From the NCBI GenBank assembly GCA_902461815.1, contig CABPZE010000001.1, positions 186,001 to 250,000 of the forward strand: DNA of 64,000 nt. Reading direction: 5' to 3'. A program made the translations under genes and the position numbers. The stretch comes from CAG-390 sp003523225 (GTDB lineage: Bacteria > Bacillota > Clostridia > Oscillospirales > CAG-272). The notes beneath the pieces were generated by a model that did not search any database, was not told the origin of the DNA, and saw only the letters and a program-made list of their open reading frames with translations. Of this stretch, positions 34,380-43,952 are shown piece after piece. Position 1 is the stretch's first letter; each line of letters begins with the position of its first letter.

Positions 34380-34418
34380 GGCATAGGCACAATATTTGCA
34401 ATTTGGCAATCGTTTTAT

Positions 34419-34447
34419 TTGACATTATACGAAGTTAGTGATATAAT
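34419..34447 (+). promoter_or_regulatory. Promoter of the ruvC-led unit
   Basis: TTGACA at 34419-34424 and TATAAT at 34442-34447, 17-bp spacer, 51 bases before ruvC. Confidence 0.82.
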
Positions 34448-34498
34448 TATAATGGTATTTTTTTGACATGATTTTATCCGGGGAGGATGTTGATTATT

Positions 34499-34999
34499 AT
34501 GCGAATACTCGGAATTGACCCCGGACTTGCCACAATAGGTTGGGGAGTGATCGAATCTGACGCTTACCGTCCCAAGGCGGTGGCTTACGGCTCGATAATA
34601 ACGCCCGCAAAAACAGATACAGAGAAGCGTCTGGATATGATATACTCCGAGCTTTCCGCGATCATCAGGGAACACAAGCCCGAAGAAATGGCAGTGGAAG
34701 AGCTTTTCTGGAACACTAACCAGACTACCGGAATACGTGTGGCAGAAGCGCGCGGTGTCATACTTCTGTGCGGAGAGCGTCACGGACTGAAGATATCAGA
34801 ATATACGCCGCTTCAGGTCAAGCAGTCGGTGGTAGGCTACGGACGAGCCGAAAAAAAGCAGGTCATAACAATGGTGACCATGCTTTTGAATCTTTCAGCT
34901 CCGCCCAAGCCCGATGACACAGCCGACGCACTTGCAATAGCCGTGTGTCATTCCTTCAGCGGTGCGTCAAGGATCGCACAATACTATAACAAAAATTGA
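34499..34999 (+). CDS. ruvC: Holliday junction resolvase RuvC
   Basis: A 166-residue RuvC endonuclease that resolves Holliday junctions after RuvAB branch migration. The four acidic catalytic residues are visible: Asp in LGIDPG (residue 6), Glu in AVEELFW (near 67), and two Asp in PDDTADALAIA near the end. I use the ATG at 34499 for the normal MRILGIDPG start; GGGAGG is 12 bases upstream, and an ATG at 34487 is a possible alternative. It is separate from ruvAB, which lie 7 kb away on the other strand. It begins a long rightward run that includes the ECF module. Confidence 0.95.
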   Translation: MRILGIDPGLATIGWGVIESDAYRPKAVAYGSIITPAKTDTEKRLDMIYSELSAIIREHKPEEMAVEELFWNTNQTTGIRVAEARGVILLCGERHGLKISEYTPLQVKQSVVGYGRAEKKQVITMVTMLLNLSAPPKPDDTADALAIAVCHSFSGASRIAQYYNKN

Positions 35000-35015
35000 T
35001 TTTAAGGTCGGTACT

Positions 35016-35891
35016 ATGTGGACAGCTCAGAATTGGAAGGATTACGAATTGCTTGACGCCGCTGACGGAGAACGTCTTGAGAGGTGGGGAAAATATATAC
35101 TGATACGCCCCGATCCTCAGGTGATCTGGCGCGGGAACGGACATTCAGCTTCCGAGTGGAAGCATGCGGATGGAGTGTACCGCCGTTCACGCAGTGGCGG
35201 AGGCGAATGGGTAGTAAACAGACTTCCTCAGGAGTGGAATATAAATTACGGAAATCTGAGATTTATTCTGAAGCCCATGGGCTTCAAGCACACCGGGCTT
35301 TTTCCCGAACAGGCGGCGAACTGGGACTGGTTTTCCGGTCTTATCAGGAATGCAGTGGCTGACGGCAGGAAGATAAAGGTACTTAATCTATTTGCATATA
35401 CCGGAGGGGCAACGGTAGCCGCCGCTGAAGCGGGAGCTTCCGTATGTCATGTTGATGCTGCAAAGGGAATGGTCGCACAGGCCAAGCAGAATGCGGCTCT
35501 ATCCGGTCTTGCAGATGCTCCGATACGATATATTGTTGACGATTGCCTGAAATTTGTTGAGCGTGAGATACGCCGCGGTAACAGGTACGACGGAATTATC
35601 ATGGATCCGCCCTCGTACGGACGCGGACCAACCGGAGAGATATGGAAGATCGAGGATTCGGCAGATGGACTTGTGCGCCTTTCGGCGTCTCTTTTGTCCG
35701 ATAAGCCGTTGTTCTTTCTCATTAATTCATACACCACCGGGCTTTCGCCTCTGACAATGAAGTACATCCTTGACCGCCACGTTACAGATGTATGCGGCGG
35801 AATATCCGAGGCATCCGAGCTTGCCCTGCCCGTAAAAAGCACCGGCGGAATGCTCCCATGCGGAGCAAGCGCACGCTGGAGCGCAGAATGA
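35016..35891 (+). CDS. Class I SAM-dependent methyltransferase (RlmI/RlmK-like)
   Basis: A 291-residue methyltransferase with a Rossmann fold. SAM motif I is NLFAYTGGATVAAAEAG and motif IV is MDPPSYGRGP, a pattern shared with 23S rRNA cytosine or guanine methyltransferases such as RlmI/RlmK. It lacks the PUA domain of RlmI, and its N-terminal 110 residues form a different lead-in with RRSRSGGGEWV. Likely an rRNA methyltransferase; the target base is unknown. AAGGT precedes the ATG at 35016, 16 bases after ruvC. Confidence 0.82.
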   Translation: MWTAQNWKDYELLDAADGERLERWGKYILIRPDPQVIWRGNGHSASEWKHADGVYRRSRSGGGEWVVNRLPQEWNINYGNLRFILKPMGFKHTGLFPEQAANWDWFSGLIRNAVADGRKIKVLNLFAYTGGATVAAAEAGASVCHVDAAKGMVAQAKQNAALSGLADAPIRYIVDDCLKFVEREIRRGNRYDGIIMDPPSYGRGPTGEIWKIEDSADGLVRLSASLLSDKPLFFLINSYTTGLSPLTMKYILDRHVTDVCGGISEASELALPVKSTGGMLPCGASARWSAE

Positions 35892-35910
35892 ACGAAAGTG
35901 AACGACACAG

Positions 35911-36813
35911 ATGCTTTCCAAAGAAAACGAAGCAAAAGAAAATATTCTTATTGAAACACGGGATCTGTCCTTTATGTACGATCCCGAAGCGAGACATCCG
36001 GATTATGCGCTGAAAAATCTCAGCGTAAGCATAAAACGCGGCGAGTATGTTGCTGTAGTCGGCAGAAACGGCTCAGGAAAGTCTACGTTCGCCAAGCTGA
36101 TGAACATGATCCTTGAGCCGACGTCGGGTGAGATAATCATTGGCGGTACAGACATTACCGGGGATCTGACCGATGAGCAGCTGCTCGAATTGCGGCGGCG
36201 CGTGGGTATGGTCTTTCAGAATCCGGATAATCAGCTCGTTGCGACGATAGTTGAGGAGGATGTCGCTTTTGGACCTGAAAATCTCGGGCTGGAGCCTGCC
36301 GAAATAAGGCGGCGGGTGGACGAGGCGCTTTCCGCTGTCGGAATGAGCGAATATGCCAAAAAGGAGCCGCACAGGCTTTCTGGCGGTCAGAAGCAGCGCG
36401 TTGCCATTGCCGGTATCATTGCCATGATGCCGGAGTGTATGATCTTTGATGAATCTACGGCTATGCTTGACCCTTCAGGCAGACGCGAGGTAGTCGGTCT
36501 TATGGAGAAGCTGAACCGCGAACGTGGTATCACCGTTATAAATATTACGCATCTTATGAGCGAGGCGGCTCGCGCTGACCGCATTCTCGTAATAAATCAG
36601 GGCGAACTGATAGGCGAAGGCACACCCAAGGAGATCTTTTCCGATGCAAGGCTTGTTGCCGTTGCCGGACTTGAGCTTCCGCAGTCATCGCGTCTGCTTC
36701 ATGCGCTGCATGACGCCGGAGTTGATATTGATGTCAGCGGAATCACCGCATCCGAATGCGCCGACAGGATAGTTGAGGCAATAGAAAAAAGAAAGTCAGC
36801 GGTAAATAAGTAA
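35911..36813 (+). CDS. ecfA1: Energy-coupling factor transporter ATPase EcfA1
   Basis: First ATPase of the shared ECF module that powers vitamin and metal S components. Walker A GRNGSGKSTFA near residue 51, Q-loop FQNPDNQLVAT, signature LSGGQKQR, Walker B CMIFDESTAMLDPSG and the His-loop NITHLM are all present. The FDES form of Walker B is a variant of DEAT/DEPT that occurs in EcfA1. Length 300 is slightly long owing to a 20-residue N-terminal lead. No clear ribosome binding site is seen; the start is 19 bases after the methyltransferase stop. Confidence 0.93.
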   Translation: MLSKENEAKENILIETRDLSFMYDPEARHPDYALKNLSVSIKRGEYVAVVGRNGSGKSTFAKLMNMILEPTSGEIIIGGTDITGDLTDEQLLELRRRVGMVFQNPDNQLVATIVEEDVAFGPENLGLEPAEIRRRVDEALSAVGMSEYAKKEPHRLSGGQKQRVAIAGIIAMMPECMIFDESTAMLDPSGRREVVGLMEKLNRERGITVINITHLMSEAARADRILVINQGELIGEGTPKEIFSDARLVAVAGLELPQSSRLLHALHDAGVDIDVSGITASECADRIVEAIEKRKSAVNK

Positions 36814-36815
36814 TA

Positions 36816-37679
36816 ATGGCAGCAAAAATTGAACTTAAGCATGTAACATATGCCTACGGGCGCGGAACTCCGTTTGAGGTCGTGGCACTTGACAACGTAG
36901 ATCTTGAAATTCACCCGTGGCTTGTGACCGGAATTATCGGTCATACCGGTTCGGGTAAATCAACGCTCGTAAGGCTGTTCAACGGTCTTGAAAAGCCGGA
37001 AAGCGGCAATGTACTGCTTGACGGAAAGGATATATGGGAAAATCCCAAGGAGATAGGCAAGGTACGCTTCCGGGTGGGACTTGTGATGCAGTACCCGGAA
37101 TATCAGCTGTTTGAAGAAACAGTGGCGGCGGATATTGCTTTCGGGCCAAAGAATATGGGGCTTCCAAATGATGAGATACAGCGTCGTGTTTCGGAATATT
37201 CCGCGCTTGTCGGGATCACGGAAGCCGAAACTAAAAAATCCCCTTTTGACCTTTCGGGAGGGCAGAAGCGGCGCGCCGCTATTGCCGGTGTAATGGCAAT
37301 GGAACCTGAGGTGCTCGTGCTTGACGAACCGGCAGCCGGACTTGACCCGGAAGGTAAACGGCTTATTCTCGGGGCGGTGCGCGAATACGCGGACCGCAGA
37401 AAAGCAACCGTTATAATCGTTTCTCACAGCATGGAGGATATGGCTGAGCTTTGTGACCGCGTTGTAGTCGTGTCAAACGGAAAAATTCTTTGCAACGGCA
37501 CGCGCGACGAGGTGTTCGGAGCCGCCGAGCTTCTTATCAAGTCGGGACTTGATGTTCCCGAGCTTACTCGGGTATCCATGCTGCTTGCCGACAGAGGATA
37601 TAAAACCGAAAGAACGGTGTATACCCTTGAGGATGCCACCGAGGAAATTCTGAAATTATGCAACCGGGAATCTGTTTGA
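36816..37679 (+). CDS. ecfA2: Energy-coupling factor transporter ATPase EcfA2
   Basis: Second ATPase of the module, 287 residues. Walker A GHTGSGKSTLVR, Q-loop MQYPEYQLFEETV, signature LSGGQKRR, Walker B VLVLDEPAAGLDPEG and VSHSMED follow in the usual order. It starts two bases after the EcfA1 stop and ends one base before EcfT, so the three are coupled and likely made in fixed ratio. Confidence 0.95.
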   Translation: MAAKIELKHVTYAYGRGTPFEVVALDNVDLEIHPWLVTGIIGHTGSGKSTLVRLFNGLEKPESGNVLLDGKDIWENPKEIGKVRFRVGLVMQYPEYQLFEETVAADIAFGPKNMGLPNDEIQRRVSEYSALVGITEAETKKSPFDLSGGQKRRAAIAGVMAMEPEVLVLDEPAAGLDPEGKRLILGAVREYADRRKATVIIVSHSMEDMAELCDRVVVVSNGKILCNGTRDEVFGAAELLIKSGLDVPELTRVSMLLADRGYKTERTVYTLEDATEEILKLCNRESV

Positions 37680-37680
37680 A

Positions 37681-38505
37681 ATGAAAAATATCGCGCTCGG
37701 ACAATACTATCCCTCTGATTCCTGTGTGCACCACCTGGACGGACGGGTAAAGCTTGTACTTTCAATTCTGTTTATAATAAGCTCATTTTTCTGCCGCAGT
37801 GCCGTTTCCTTCGCATTTTTGCTTATCGGAACGCTTGCTCTTGTATTTATTTCAAAGATACCGCTGAAGATAATCCTCCGGTCGGTGCGCGGCATAGTAT
37901 TTATTTTGCTTTTTACTTTTGTTATCAATATGTTTTTCACCAAAGGCGAGGGAGAGCCGCTGTTTGAGTGGCACTTTATCGCTCTTTACCGCGAAGGAAT
38001 CTGGAACGCTGCGTTTATGGCGCTCAGAATACTTTCGTTGATAGTGGGAAGCAGTATTTTCATGTCATATTCCACGACTCCGATCGAACTCACCGACTCG
38101 CTTGAAGGGCTGCTTTCTCCTTTGAAGAAAATTCATGTTCCTGTGCATGAATTTGCTATGATGATGTCGATCGCACTCCGGTTTATTCCTACTCTTGCAG
38201 AGGAAACAGACCGGATAATGTCAGCGCAGAAGGCGCGCGGAGCTGATTTTTCGACCGGAAGCATAGTCAGACGTGTCAAGATGCTTCTCCCCGTGCTTAT
38301 ACCTCTGTTCGCATCGGCGCTGAGGCGTGCCGACGAGCTTGCCACGGCAATGGAATGTCGGTGCTATCACGGCGGAGACGGGCGCACGTGTATGAATGTT
38401 CCTCATATACGGTTTTCCGATATTGTCGCAATAGTGATTGCTGCTGCATTCGGTGCTTCGCTACTGCTACTCAATATGGTTAAGTTTGGATACGTAATGA
38501 AGTGA
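37681..38505 (+). CDS. ecfT: Energy-coupling factor transporter transmembrane protein EcfT
   Basis: A 274-residue membrane component that joins the EcfA ATPases to exchangeable S components. Four or five helices are visible, with the two coupling motifs near AQKARGADF and AMECRCYHGG (the second in variant form). It opens MKNIALGQYYPSDSCVH, typical of the family. No dedicated S component is beside it, so this is the general-purpose (group II) module; the Gx-type protein at 7431 could be one client, which is speculation. Confidence 0.94.
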   Translation: MKNIALGQYYPSDSCVHHLDGRVKLVLSILFIISSFFCRSAVSFAFLLIGTLALVFISKIPLKIILRSVRGIVFILLFTFVINMFFTKGEGEPLFEWHFIALYREGIWNAAFMALRILSLIVGSSIFMSYSTTPIELTDSLEGLLSPLKKIHVPVHEFAMMMSIALRFIPTLAEETDRIMSAQKARGADFSTGSIVRRVKMLLPVLIPLFASALRRADELATAMECRCYHGGDGRTCMNVPHIRFSDIVAIVIAAAFGASLLLLNMVKFGYVMK

Positions 38506-38577
38506 ACCATATTTGTAGGGATATCATGTGCAGTCACAGCGGACAATTAATTATATACTGAAAAACTGTATTAAAAA

Positions 38578-39339
38578 ATGAAGGTACTTCTAAAACTGAA
38601 ATATGACGGAACGGCTTTTTCGGGTTATCAGGTACAGATGGGACGCAGAACTGTCCAAGGGGAGCTGTGCCGCGCCGCTTCCGAGCTTTTCGGACATGAG
38701 TGCAGTGTTACGGGATGCAGCCGCACAGACGCCGGGGTACATGCCGAATGCTTTTGCGCGACGGTATCCAACCGCAATGCGCCGTTTCTGACATCATCTG
38801 TTCCGGCGGATAAGATAGCTGTGGCGCTTAATGCACACCTGCCCGATGATATTTCCGTATTTGAGGTCAGGGATGTCCCGGATTCCTTTCATCCGCGGTA
38901 TGATGTCAAAGAAAAAACGTATATTTACAAAATTCTGAATACCCGTTACCGCGATCCTTTTTTTACCGACCGCGCATGGTTTATTCCCGGAGTTGTCTTT
39001 TCAGCGGATGATATTGAAAGAATGATTCTTGCGGCTGAGTATTTTGTTGGATGTCATAATTTTGCCGCATTTATGGCGTCAGGCTCCAAAATAACTGATC
39101 CGGTACGTACTGTGACCCACGTCGGTCTCCAAGAAGAAGACCATATCCTTCGATTTGAAATTGCGGCGGACGGATTCCTCTACAACATGGTAAGGATCAT
39201 CGTCGGAACGCTTGCGGCAGTTGGCGCAGGCAGAATCAACCCTGAAGATATTCCCGTTATCATCGCATCACGTGACCGCTCGCGCGCCGGACTTACCGCT
39301 CCGCCGCACGGTCTGTATCTTTACGATGTAAAATATTAA
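38578..39339 (+). CDS. truA: tRNA pseudouridine(38-40) synthase TruA
   Basis: A 253-residue TruA that isomerises uridines 38-40 of the anticodon arm. The catalytic Asp is in GCSRTDAGVHAE (Asp51), and the family pattern YNMVRIIVGTL lies near the C-terminus. It follows ecfT by 72 bases, as it does in the widespread ecfA1-ecfA2-ecfT-truA order of Bacillota, even though the ribosomal-protein genes usually flanking this set are missing. Confidence 0.95.
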   Translation: MKVLLKLKYDGTAFSGYQVQMGRRTVQGELCRAASELFGHECSVTGCSRTDAGVHAECFCATVSNRNAPFLTSSVPADKIAVALNAHLPDDISVFEVRDVPDSFHPRYDVKEKTYIYKILNTRYRDPFFTDRAWFIPGVVFSADDIERMILAAEYFVGCHNFAAFMASGSKITDPVRTVTHVGLQEEDHILRFEIAADGFLYNMVRIIVGTLAAVGAGRINPEDIPVIIASRDRSRAGLTAPPHGLYLYDVKY

Positions 39340-39358
39340 AAAGGAGAAACGCCGGATT

Positions 39359-40594
39359 ATGCAGTGGAGAACGAGATTAAAAAGGCTCACAGCCTCCGAA
39401 AAGCATGAAGTTATAAACGACATATTCGGCGGAGAAACTGAATATAATAAATTTTACGACGCTGTATCGGTGGCATACCGGATAGCAGAATTTATTTTTC
39501 TTGCTGCTGCCTTACTGTTTGCGGTAATTTACATTGCCGTAAACTCTGACGAGATCCAATACGCGCAGTTTGAGTATATGGCGCAGAATTTTGCGTATAC
39601 ACTCAATCAGAATACAGATAAACGCACATATCTCACCTATGAACGCGAGGAAGATCAGAAATTCACGCCATACGGCGGAGGTCTTGCGGTCTGCGGATAC
39701 AAAGGTGTAACGCTGTACTCCGCAACCGGAGTAAAAACGGCATATATAAGGCATGGTCTTGTCGATCCGATCCCGGTAGCTTCCGACCGCTATCTCATGA
39801 TTTATGAAAACGGAGGAACTGAATACAAGCTGTACAGCTTGTATTCGGAAATGTACGCCGGAAAATCAGAATATTCCATTTACGGAGCATTCATGGGCAA
39901 AGACGGCAGCTACGCTTTGATCACCTCCGGCGGAGACGGGGCGTGCTGTGTCCTGCTGTACAATAAAAATTTTAAGTTGATAAACAAATATACAAAGTAC
40001 GGGAGCGTGGTGTCCGCCGCGATCTCGGACGACGGTGCAAAGATACTTATTATTACCGTCGGCGTTGACGGTAACGGGGGCTACAGCTCCGAGCTTATGC
40101 TTTGTACTGCGGGAAGCGAAAGTGTTGACCGCATTATAACACTCAGCGGCGCACTGCCTTTAGACTGCCGCTTCGTAAGTGATTCCTTTGTTGTGCTTTG
40201 CGATAAAAAAGTCTGCTTTTTCAATTCAGCTGGAAGCTTGATTTCCGAAAATACTTTTGATGGCAGCTTTGATTTTGCGGATCTTTCCGATGACTGTGCA
40301 GTGCTTGTTTTCTGTAACAGCCGTGGGGTAGGAGGCTTTACCGCCAGCCTTTTTGACGGCAGCGGAAATAAGGTTTATTCCGGAGATTTTTCCGGAACTC
40401 CGCTTGCACTGTCTTCTTCGGGCGGCAGTGGGTTTATACTTACCGGAAGCGGTGTTGTGCGCATCAGTCCCGATTCCGAACCGGAATATACGGAGGTGGA
40501 CGGAATATCGTCAGGAGACAGGATCAGGGCTATTAACTCCCGCGAAGCATATCTGTGTACTCCCTCTCACGCCATAGTTGTGAATTTCAAATGA
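39359..40594 (+). CDS. DUF5711-type membrane-anchored beta-propeller-like protein
   Basis: A 411-residue protein with a cytoplasmic N-terminus (about 1-42), one transmembrane helix (about 43-62), and an extracellular region made of repeating beta strands resembling WD/PQQ propeller blades, with repeats such as SAAISDDGAKILIITVG and FADLSDDCAVLVFCNS. It fits the DUF5711 family of Clostridia. Function unknown; the propeller could sense or scaffold at the cell surface. AAAGGAG precedes the ATG. It lies 19 bases after truA and 45 before the CvpA gene. Confidence 0.68.
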   Translation: MQWRTRLKRLTASEKHEVINDIFGGETEYNKFYDAVSVAYRIAEFIFLAAALLFAVIYIAVNSDEIQYAQFEYMAQNFAYTLNQNTDKRTYLTYEREEDQKFTPYGGGLAVCGYKGVTLYSATGVKTAYIRHGLVDPIPVASDRYLMIYENGGTEYKLYSLYSEMYAGKSEYSIYGAFMGKDGSYALITSGGDGACCVLLYNKNFKLINKYTKYGSVVSAAISDDGAKILIITVGVDGNGGYSSELMLCTAGSESVDRIITLSGALPLDCRFVSDSFVVLCDKKVCFFNSAGSLISENTFDGSFDFADLSDDCAVLVFCNSRGVGGFTASLFDGSGNKVYSGDFSGTPLALSSSGGSGFILTGSGVVRISPDSEPEYTEVDGISSGDRIRAINSREAYLCTPSHAIVVNFK

Positions 40595-40639
40595 ACATAA
40601 TTTATTATTTAATTACTGCTGACAGGAGAACGAAAAGCT

Positions 40640-41383
40640 ATGAACTGGTTGGTTGATATTATTCTTGTTGCTGTTTTTGTGCTGACAGTTGCTGTATGTG
40701 CCAAGCGCGGATTTGTAAAATCAATATGGTGGCTGTTGAGAGCAGTGCTTTCTCTCGGCGCGGCACTTCTTTTCGGCAGATATTTCGGTGAGTGGATTAT
40801 GGATCGCTTCATGTTTGAAAAATTTACAAACGTGGTCTATAGCTCGCTGAACGGTATTGTAAACGAAACCAACGGATCATTTGATCTGTCAGAGCTTTTT
40901 TCGTCTGCTCCGGAAAGCTTTATGTCGTTGCTTGAACGCTTTGGTGCGGATACGGAAGCGCTCAGTGAAAAATTTGCGGGCTTTGCCAATGCCTCAACAA
41001 TTGATATGAATAATCTCGCCGCTGATATTGCCGAGCCTGTTGCGCGTGTGGTGTCGCAGGCACTTGGTCATGTTGCGGTTTTTCTGGCTGTATTTCTGGT
41101 GATCACTATAATCGGATGGGTGGTAAGACTTATAGCCGAGCTTCCTGTTCTGAGAAATGTCAACCACCTTCTGGGCGGATTGTTCGGCGTAGTATGCGGT
41201 TTTATCTACCTGTGGGTAATATGTACGGCAATATCCGCATTTGTTGAAAGCGGAATTGCCGAAAACGAGAGCAGGCAGCTTATGCAGTTGGCGCAGCATT
41301 CATATATTTTCAGATTTTTCTGTGATTTCTCTCCTCTTGATTATATCAATATTTCAAAGATAACCGGTTTTATCAGTCAATGA
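40640..41383 (+). CDS. CvpA family membrane protein
   Basis: A 247-residue protein with four or five helices of the CvpA family (PF02674), opening MNWLVDIILVAVFVLTVAV and with a second helical pair near 130-200. Members are linked to envelope integrity and, in E. coli, colicin V production. An unusual soluble insert (about 55-125) separates the two hydrophobic halves. ACAGGAG precedes the ATG. clpE follows 55 bases later. Confidence 0.8.
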   Translation: MNWLVDIILVAVFVLTVAVCAKRGFVKSIWWLLRAVLSLGAALLFGRYFGEWIMDRFMFEKFTNVVYSSLNGIVNETNGSFDLSELFSSAPESFMSLLERFGADTEALSEKFAGFANASTIDMNNLAADIAEPVARVVSQALGHVAVFLAVFLVITIIGWVVRLIAELPVLRNVNHLLGGLFGVVCGFIYLWVICTAISAFVESGIAENESRQLMQLAQHSYIFRFFCDFSPLDYINISKITGFISQ

Positions 41384-41438
41384 CGCATGGGGCTGACTTT
41401 TCCGGATGCGGATTACGAAAGGTACGGTAACAATTTAA

Positions 41439-43769
41439 ATGATAAAATGCTCAAAATGCAAAAAAAGAATAGCTGTTATATTCGTTACAAAAGTGGACGG
41501 CGGCGAGAAGAAGACCGAGGGGTATTGTCTGCACTGTGCTAACGAATTGGGGCTTCCGATAAAGGGTGTGCTCGGTCCGAACGCCGAAAAGCTCGGACTT
41601 TCAGCAGAGCAGCTGATAGACATGGAGGATGAAATGAACAACGCCATGAGCAGTCTTTCATCCGGGGACGATGTTTCCGATGATGAAACGCCTGCAGTTG
41701 GCGACGATGGCGGTGCGCCGTCCATTGACTTCATGAAGCTCTTCGGAGATATCCACGGAGAAAAGCCGGCAAGAGAAAACGCTGTAACGTCAGACAACGC
41801 AAAATCCGGCGCTAAAAGTGAAAAAGCGTCTATAAAGCACGAATTTCTTGATAAATATTGCAAAAACCTTACCGAGCTTGCCCGTAACGGACGGCTTGAT
41901 AAGATCGTAGGACGCAAAAATGAGCTTGCACGCATTATTCAGATACTGAGCAGGCGCCAGAAAAATAATCCCTGTCTTATTGGTGAGCCTGGAGTCGGCA
42001 AAACCGCGATCGCCGAAGCGCTGGCTCAACGGATAGCTGAGGGAGAGGTTCCGTATCGTCTTAAGGATAAAGAGCTTTATCTTGTAGATATGACGGCAAT
42101 AATTGCCGGAACGCAGTTCCGCGGGCAGTTTGAGCAGAGAATGCAGACCTTGCTTCGTGAGACCAAGGCTGCCGGAAATATTATACTTGTAATTGACGAA
42201 GTTCATAATCTTGTTGGTGCCGGAGATGCCGAGGGAAGCATGAACGCTGCCAACATAATGAAGCCTGCTCTCTCGCGCGGAGAGATACAGGTGATAGGTG
42301 CGACGACACTTAAGGAGTACCGCAAATATATCGAAAAGGACGCTGCGCTTGAGCGTAGATTCCAGCCTGTTACTGTAAATGAGCCGTCAGTGGCAGAGGC
42401 AGCCGAGATGTTGCGCGGCATCAAGCATTACTATGAAGAATTTCACGGAATAAAGATCTCTGACCGTCTGCTTGAATCGGCGGTATCTATGTCGGAGCGC
42501 TATATAACCGAACGTTATTTGCCTGACAAGGCTATTGACCTGCTTGATGAGGCTGCGGCAAGCAGGTCGTTATCAAGCGGCGCGATAAACGAGACATACG
42601 AGATACGTGATAAGCTGCTCAAGCTCAAAAACGAGCGTGAGGAAGCGGAAAGCAACGCCGGTAAGGGAAGCGAAAAGGAATCCGAAAAGCAATATGAGCG
42701 GATAGCCAAGATCCGTTCGGAGGAGCTGGCACTTTCCGAAAAGCTGAAAACGCTCGAAGCTGAGTGCGAAAAGGTAGAGCTTACAGCCGACGATCTTGCC
42801 TCAGTCATTGAGGTGTGGACAGGAGTGCCTGCGTCCTCAATAAGCGAAAACGAATTTAAAAGAATTGACGGCCTTGAGGAACGCCTCAAGGAGCGCGTGG
42901 TCGGTCAGGATAAGGCTGTTGAGGCTGTATGCCGCGCCGTTAAACGTTCAAGGGCAGGCATCAGCTACAAGCGCAAGCCGGTATCGTTTATTTTTGCAGG
43001 TCCTACCGGAGTAGGAAAGACCGAGCTTGTAAAGGTTCTTGCCGCCGATCTTTTCCACACTCCCGAAACACTTATCAGAATCGATATGTCCGAGTATATG
43101 GAAAAATATTCGGTTTCACGTCTCATTGGATCTCCTCCGGGATATGTAGGATATGACGAGGCAGGTCAGCTGACGGAAAAGATACGCCGCAGACCGTACT
43201 CGGTGGTTCTGTTTGACGAGATCGAAAAAGCGCATCCGGATGTGCTGAATATTCTGCTTCAGATACTTGATGACGGCAGAATAACCGACGGTCAGGGCAG
43301 AACGGTCAACTTTGAAAATGCAATAATCGTTATGACCACCAATGCAGGCTCCGAAAAGTCAGCTGCAAGCGTCGGCTTTGTGGAATCGACCGGTGGAATT
43401 GCCGAAGCGCGCACCGAAAAGGCGCTTTTATCATTCCTGCGCCCAGAATTTCTGAACCGTGTTGATGAAGTTGTGGTGTTTTCTCCGCTTACCAAAGAAA
43501 ACTTCGAGGCTATTGCGCGTATTATGCTTGGAGATCTCGGCAAGGTTCTTGGCGAAAAGGGAATAGCCTTCAGCTATTCTGACGATGCCGTAAAGCTTGT
43601 CGCCGAGCGTTCCTTCTCGGTTAAATACGGAGCGCGCAATATGAGGCGTCTGATACAGCGTGAGATCGAGGATAAGCTGGCTGAAAAGATGATAAGCGAT
43701 TACGATAAGAGCATGACGAGCGCAGAGCTTACGGTCAGTGACGGAGAATTTTGCGTCGAAGTGCAGTGA
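41439..43769 (+). CDS. clpE: Clp ATPase ClpE-type, with N-terminal zinc finger
   Basis: A 776-residue Hsp100 unfoldase. The N-terminus is a four-Cys zinc finger (CSKC at 4-7 and CLHC at 30-33), as in ClpE and McsA, in place of the double Clp-N repeat of ClpC. Two AAA+ domains follow: Walker A GEPGVGKTA near 184 and GPTGVGKTE near 521. A UVR-like coiled segment (about 390-450) sits between them. The tripeptide VGF near 645 is the expected ClpP-docking loop, so it should deliver substrates to ClpP. No CtsR site is obvious upstream. It ends the truA-led run at a hairpin. MecA in this window is a possible adaptor. Confidence 0.9.
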   Translation: MIKCSKCKKRIAVIFVTKVDGGEKKTEGYCLHCANELGLPIKGVLGPNAEKLGLSAEQLIDMEDEMNNAMSSLSSGDDVSDDETPAVGDDGGAPSIDFMKLFGDIHGEKPARENAVTSDNAKSGAKSEKASIKHEFLDKYCKNLTELARNGRLDKIVGRKNELARIIQILSRRQKNNPCLIGEPGVGKTAIAEALAQRIAEGEVPYRLKDKELYLVDMTAIIAGTQFRGQFEQRMQTLLRETKAAGNIILVIDEVHNLVGAGDAEGSMNAANIMKPALSRGEIQVIGATTLKEYRKYIEKDAALERRFQPVTVNEPSVAEAAEMLRGIKHYYEEFHGIKISDRLLESAVSMSERYITERYLPDKAIDLLDEAAASRSLSSGAINETYEIRDKLLKLKNEREEAESNAGKGSEKESEKQYERIAKIRSEELALSEKLKTLEAECEKVELTADDLASVIEVWTGVPASSISENEFKRIDGLEERLKERVVGQDKAVEAVCRAVKRSRAGISYKRKPVSFIFAGPTGVGKTELVKVLAADLFHTPETLIRIDMSEYMEKYSVSRLIGSPPGYVGYDEAGQLTEKIRRRPYSVVLFDEIEKAHPDVLNILLQILDDGRITDGQGRTVNFENAIIVMTTNAGSEKSAASVGFVESTGGIAEARTEKALLSFLRPEFLNRVDEVVVFSPLTKENFEAIARIMLGDLGKVLGEKGIAFSYSDDAVKLVAERSFSVKYGARNMRRLIQREIEDKLAEKMISDYDKSMTSAELTVSDGEFCVEVQ

Positions 43770-43788
43770 TACCTTGCGATAAATATTA

Positions 43789-43821
43789 CATGCACAGATG
43801 TTTGCAAAGCATTTGTGCATG
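43789..43821 (+). terminator. Terminator after clpE
   Basis: Arms CATGCACAGATG and GCATTTGTGCATG with a short loop, one mismatch, followed by GTTTTACAAT on the plus strand. Confidence 0.7.
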
Positions 43822-43878
43822 TTTTACAATTCGCACAGGTAATAATTGTTGCAAGCAGACAAATATTTAGCATTTTTA

Positions 43879-43907
43879 TTGACACAGTACGTTGATAGTG
43901 ATATAAT
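43879..43907 (+). promoter_or_regulatory. Promoter of the lamin-tail surface protein
   Basis: Full consensus TTGACA at 43879-43884 and TATAAT at 43902-43907 with a 17-bp spacer, 45 bases before the start codon. Matches high expression inferred from codon use. Confidence 0.85.
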
Positions 43908-43952
43908 AAGCAAAGGAGTAAATCCAACATTATACGAAAGGAATTTTTTATC

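Noticed and set aside
34426..34438. TATACGAAGTTAG, 12 of 13 bases of a loxP arm
   Set aside because: No opposite arm at the required spacing and no recombinase; it falls between -35 and -10 of the ruvC promoter.
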